Positions 61,720 to 64,000 of a DNA stretch of 64,000 bases are shown here, in pieces (the first letter of the stretch is position 1; each line of letters opens with the position of its first letter). The translations under genes were made by a program, and so were the position numbers. The notes beneath the pieces are model-generated. The model saw nothing but the letters and a program-made list of their open reading frames with translations. It was not told the DNA's origin and did not search any database. This stretch comes from Shewanella hanedai. Lineage in GTDB: Bacteria; Pseudomonadota; Gammaproteobacteria; Enterobacterales; Shewanellaceae. Location of the stretch: positions 59,873 to 123,872 of the forward strand of contig NZ_VKGK01000015.1 in NCBI RefSeq assembly GCF_007197645.1, written 5' to 3'.

Positions 61720-62276
61720 TGGATAAAGTCACTATGCCATCATGGCTCACTATGCCACCCAATAGAAAAGTCATTAAAATTGGTTTGCTCTTGACGCTGT
61801 TATTTCAACTTTCAGTGTTATGTGTTGAGTACCTTGGTGCTGTGTTGCCCATTTGGACGGGTAAAGAAATCATACTCAAGACAGAGCCTGTGGATCCTCG
61901 AAGCTTGTTTAGAGGCAATTTTGTTCGACTCAATTTCGATATAAACCTGATTAGCCGCATTGATGCTGCTGAATTTAAGAGAGGCAGCGTAGTTTACCTT
62001 GTGCTTGAGGAGAAAGATGGTTTATGGCAAGCGGGAGAGGTCAGTTCGGTGATGCCTATTCAAGGTGATTTTATTCGAGGTCGAGTTAGAAACAATTACG
62101 GTGAAATGTTAGACATTGATTATGGTATTGAAGCTTTTTTCATGCCGAAAGAGAAAGCTTTGGCAGTGGAGAAAGAGATGCGTGGCACAGGCACTGCAAA
62201 GGTGCGCGTATTTATTTCTGATACTGGTAAAGCACGAGCAGTAGGATTTAAATGCATTGCAAAAGCGTGTGAGTGA
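61719..62276 (+). CDS. GDYXXLXY-domain membrane protein
   Basis: The 185-residue protein has one N-terminal transmembrane helix (IGLLLTLLFQLSVLCVEYLG) and a soluble domain. The family motif appears as GNFVRLNF after DPRSLFR, a conservative variant of GDYxxLxY. Function is unknown; family members are fused to or paired with DUF2157 membrane proteins. It overlaps the DUF2157 gene by one base, so the two are translationally coupled. The rest is beta-rich with a final Cys pair (KCIAKACE). Confidence 0.78.
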   Translation: MDKVTMPSWLTMPPNRKVIKIGLLLTLLFQLSVLCVEYLGAVLPIWTGKEIILKTEPVDPRSLFRGNFVRLNFDINLISRIDAAEFKRGSVVYLVLEEKDGLWQAGEVSSVMPIQGDFIRGRVRNNYGEMLDIDYGIEAFFMPKEKALAVEKEMRGTGTAKVRVFISDTGKARAVGFKCIAKACE

Positions 62277-62305
62277 CCTCTTAATTTTATAGGAGAGCGT
62301 GTGAG

Positions 62306-62804
62306 ATGAGTCGTTATTTTTGGTAACTCAGGTTCCGGTAAATCAACGTTAGCAAAACGGTTATGTGGCACTGAAGGTTTATCTCATCTAGATCTTGATC
62401 TGGTGGCATGGTTGCCGGTGGTAGACGGAGATATACCTAAACGTATGCCAATCTCTGAGTCAAAACAGAGGGTAGAGTCGTTTATGTCTCAACAGAAGTC
62501 TTGGGTCATTGAGGGCTGTTACATCGATCTTGTCGACTTGGTCAGTGAGAAAGCGACAGAGATGATCTTTTTAGATTTAAACGAACAAGCCTGCAAGGAT
62601 AATGCAAAGTCACGTCCTTGGGAGCCCTATAAGTATGAGAGCAAAGCTGCGCAAGATGCCAATTTAGCAATGTTAATCGAGTGGATAAGCCAGTATTATC
62701 AGCGGGGCGATGAGTTCTCTCATCATAGCCATTTGGCTTTTTTCAATCGTTACACCGGTCATAAAACCCGATTAGTTGAGAACATCTCTACATCGGTGGA
62801 TTAA
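62306..62804 (+). pseudogene. P-loop nucleotide kinase-like gene with a frameshift at its start
   Basis: From 62313 the frame encodes an uninterrupted kinase-like protein. It opens VIFGNSGSGKSTLAKRL, a perfect Walker A, and continues with LSHLDLDLVAW, QKSWVIEGCYIDLVDLV, EMIFLDLNEQAC and a final helical half. This is an adenylate/shikimate kinase-like fold seen in proteins of about 170 residues. The only nearby ATG (62306, downstream of GGAG) is in another frame that stops 18 bases later, and in the P-loop frame a TGA stands just before GTC-GTT-ATT. The gene has lost its normal start, unless a GTG at 62403 is used, which would drop the P-loop. Confidence 0.55.
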
Positions 62805-62844
62805 CGATTTCTCCTTTTGTTTTAATTTATGAGAAGTACTTTAG

Positions 62845-63519
62845 ATGCAATACCAATGGATACTCTTCGATGCCGATGAAACCTTGTTTCATTTCGATGC
62901 ATTCGCAGGTCTTAAATTTATGTTCAGCCGTTTTGATGTTGATTTTACTCAAGCTGATTTTGAATTATACCAAACAGTGAATAAACCACTGTGGGTTGAT
63001 TACCAAGATGGGCTTATTACCGCCGCGCAGTTACAAACAGATAGATTTACTGCGTGGGGAGATAAAATAGGCGTGAGTGCCCAAAAGCTCAATAGCGAGT
63101 TTCTTAAGGCGATGGGCGAGATTTGTACTTTATTGCCCGGCGCTAAAGCGCTTATTGATAGTTTATTAGGTAAGGTCAAACTTGGGATCATCACCAATGG
63201 TTTCACTGCGCTTCAAACTGTTCGTTTAGAGAAAACAGGGCTACTTGATGCCTTTGAGCAAGTTGTGATCTCTGAAGAAGTGGGGATTGCTAAACCCGAT
63301 GTGGGTATTTTTGAACACGCCTTAATGCGGATGAATAATCCAGAGCGAAGTAAAGTACTAATGGTAGGGGATAATCCACATTCTGATATTCTTGGGGGCT
63401 TAAATGCAGGTGTTGATACTTGCTGGTTAAACTCTGCTGAACTGCCGAGCCCCTATGGTATAACGCCTCATTATGTGGTGAAATCTTTACATGAACTTGA
63501 ACTGTTACTTACTCATTAA
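62845..63519 (+). CDS. yjjG: Pyrimidine 5'-nucleotidase YjjG (HAD family)
   Basis: YjjG dephosphorylates pyrimidine and non-canonical nucleotides, helping to keep them out of DNA. The 224-residue protein has HAD motif I FDADETLFHFD (DxDxT), motif II GIITNGFTAL, the motif III Lys in SEEVGIAKPDVGIFEHAL, and motif IV VGDNPHSDILGG. The opening YQWILFDADETLFHFDAF and length match YjjG well. It follows the frameshifted kinase gene by 40 bases. Confidence 0.9.
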   Translation: MQYQWILFDADETLFHFDAFAGLKFMFSRFDVDFTQADFELYQTVNKPLWVDYQDGLITAAQLQTDRFTAWGDKIGVSAQKLNSEFLKAMGEICTLLPGAKALIDSLLGKVKLGIITNGFTALQTVRLEKTGLLDAFEQVVISEEVGIAKPDVGIFEHALMRMNNPERSKVLMVGDNPHSDILGGLNAGVDTCWLNSAELPSPYGITPHYVVKSLHELELLLTH

Positions 63520-63539
63520 CTTTTGAGGTTGATCAAGGG

Positions 63540-63572
63540 AAGCATGCCTAGTGCTAAAAGTGGCATGCTTTC
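63540..63572 (+). terminator. Weak terminator after yjjG
   Basis: AAGCATGCC (63540-63548) and GGCATGCTT (63562-63570) form a 9-bp perfect stem with a 13-base loop, but only a short T-run follows. Confidence 0.55.
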
Positions 63573-63609
63573 TGGTTCTCACACGTCAGAGTGCTGCTTA
63601 ACCAAAGTG

Positions 63610-63888
63610 TCATTTGTTATCACTGTCTGGTCTAAGCGCTAAATACAGCAAGGGACCCATAGAGACAAAAACTAAAGTGACGGCTGCATATGGCAGCCAG
63701 TGTTTGATTGTTTTTCCTCTACTTTTAATATCTTGATACATCCAAACAAGTGCAAGCCCTGCCATAATATACAAATCAATGACCACCTGCGCAGTATCCG
63801 GGCTTGATATTAATTGATAGCCGAAACTGAGAAGAGATTGCTCTGCAATCGACATGGTATAACCCGTGTAGCTTGCGAATAATACCAA
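63610..63888 (-). CDS. DUF2834-like membrane protein, 5' end probably replaced by a repeat
   Basis: The protein is about 92 residues from a TTG at 63888, or 81 from the ATG at 63855. It has about three transmembrane helices. The segment VVIDLYIMAGLALVWMYQDIKSRG and the end VFVSMGPLLYLALR match DUF2834-like proteins. Neither start has a good ribosome site. The expected first residues would be encoded where the dispersed repeat TAATACCAATCAGT begins (63880), so the original start seems to be lost. Function is unknown. Confidence 0.62.
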   Translation of the reverse strand: MVLFASYTGYTMSIAEQSLLSFGYQLISSPDTAQVVIDLYIMAGLALVWMYQDIKSRGKTIKHWLPYAAVTLVFVSMGPLLYLALRPDSDNK

Positions 63889-64000
63889 TCAGTATAAGAA
63901 GTTGATCTACTCAGAGTCTGACGAATCCCCACAAAAAGAGATGAATAAATAATGAGATAGGTGAAATAGTGAGGAACATTCATGGCATTTGGTGATCAAA
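63880..64000. repeat. Left end of a dispersed repeat, runs off the window
   Basis: The sequence starts with TAATACCAATCAGT, identical to 47982-47995, and continues for over 100 bases without a gene. Its right end lies beyond the window, so size and family are unknown. Miniature repeats beginning this way are recalled from Shewanella genomes, but I could not search for copies. Confidence 0.45.

Overview
The window looks like chromosomal DNA from a marine gammaproteobacterium of the Shewanella group. The best markers are the kdnA-kdnB-kdsB set for 8-amino-Kdo lipopolysaccharide (characterised in Shewanella), the gcvR-dapA-bamC order, the DUF2897 and DUF3334 proteins, a second EF-G, the ptsH-ptsI-crr locus behind an ACT-domain gene, and a TlpA/DUF4266/DUF3570 cluster. 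Genes are dense and mostly housekeeping. No rRNA, tRNA, CRISPR array, prophage or complete insertion sequence was seen.

Layout. 0-7.3 kb: end of a bcp-like peroxiredoxin gene, gcvR, the divergent dapA-bamC pair, then a two-gene RND efflux pump. 7.5-14.6 kb: a cyanophycin locus with isoaspartyl dipeptidase, cyanophycinase, cyanophycin synthetase (CphA) and a second, shorter synthetase-like protein that keeps the Mur-ligase half but lacks the ATP-grasp domain. Together these could store and recover nitrogen as Asp-Arg polymer. 14.6-19 kb, minus strand: DUF2897, kdsB, kdnB, kdnA and a beta carbonic anhydrase. 19.3-25.5 kb, minus strand: alpha/beta hydrolase, the overlapping yffB-dapE-M15 peptidase genes, then crr, ptsI, ptsH and an ACT protein. 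25.6-28.4 kb: a chemoreceptor divergent from a DUF3334 protein that carries the CheC/CheX phosphatase signature. 28.4-32.7 kb: DEDDh exonuclease, EF-G2 and a RoxA-type ribosomal oxygenase.

33-37.6 kb is the most accessory-looking stretch. It has small unknown and lipoprotein genes, an AsnB-like amidotransferase overlapping a CTP-transferase gene, and a membrane redoxin divergent from a small secreted six-cysteine protein. 37.6-48 kb: RidA, RhlE-type helicase, an rRNA m5C methyltransferase, a GAF-PAS-GGDEF-EAL protein, cytochrome b561 and a SWIM/SNF2 helicase. 48-52.2 kb: diguanylate cyclase, the TlpA/DUF4266/DUF3570 cluster and an orphan IS630-type helix-turn-helix protein. 52.3-64 kb: asnS, nudL-like, pabB, class I fumarase, an S9 peptidase, DUF2157/GDYXXLXY membrane proteins, a P-loop kinase gene with a damaged 5' end, yjjG and a DUF2834-like gene. 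That last gene seems to have lost its start to a dispersed repeat running off the window end.

Most systems are known families. The leads best worth following are the ATP-grasp-less CphA paralogue, the AsnB/CTP-transferase pair with an altered pyrophosphate loop, the DUF3334 CheX-like protein beside a chemoreceptor, the secreted Cys-rich protein/redoxin pair, and the TlpA/DUF4266/DUF3570 envelope cluster with its CxC tail. All assignments come from reading the sequence; no database search was run.
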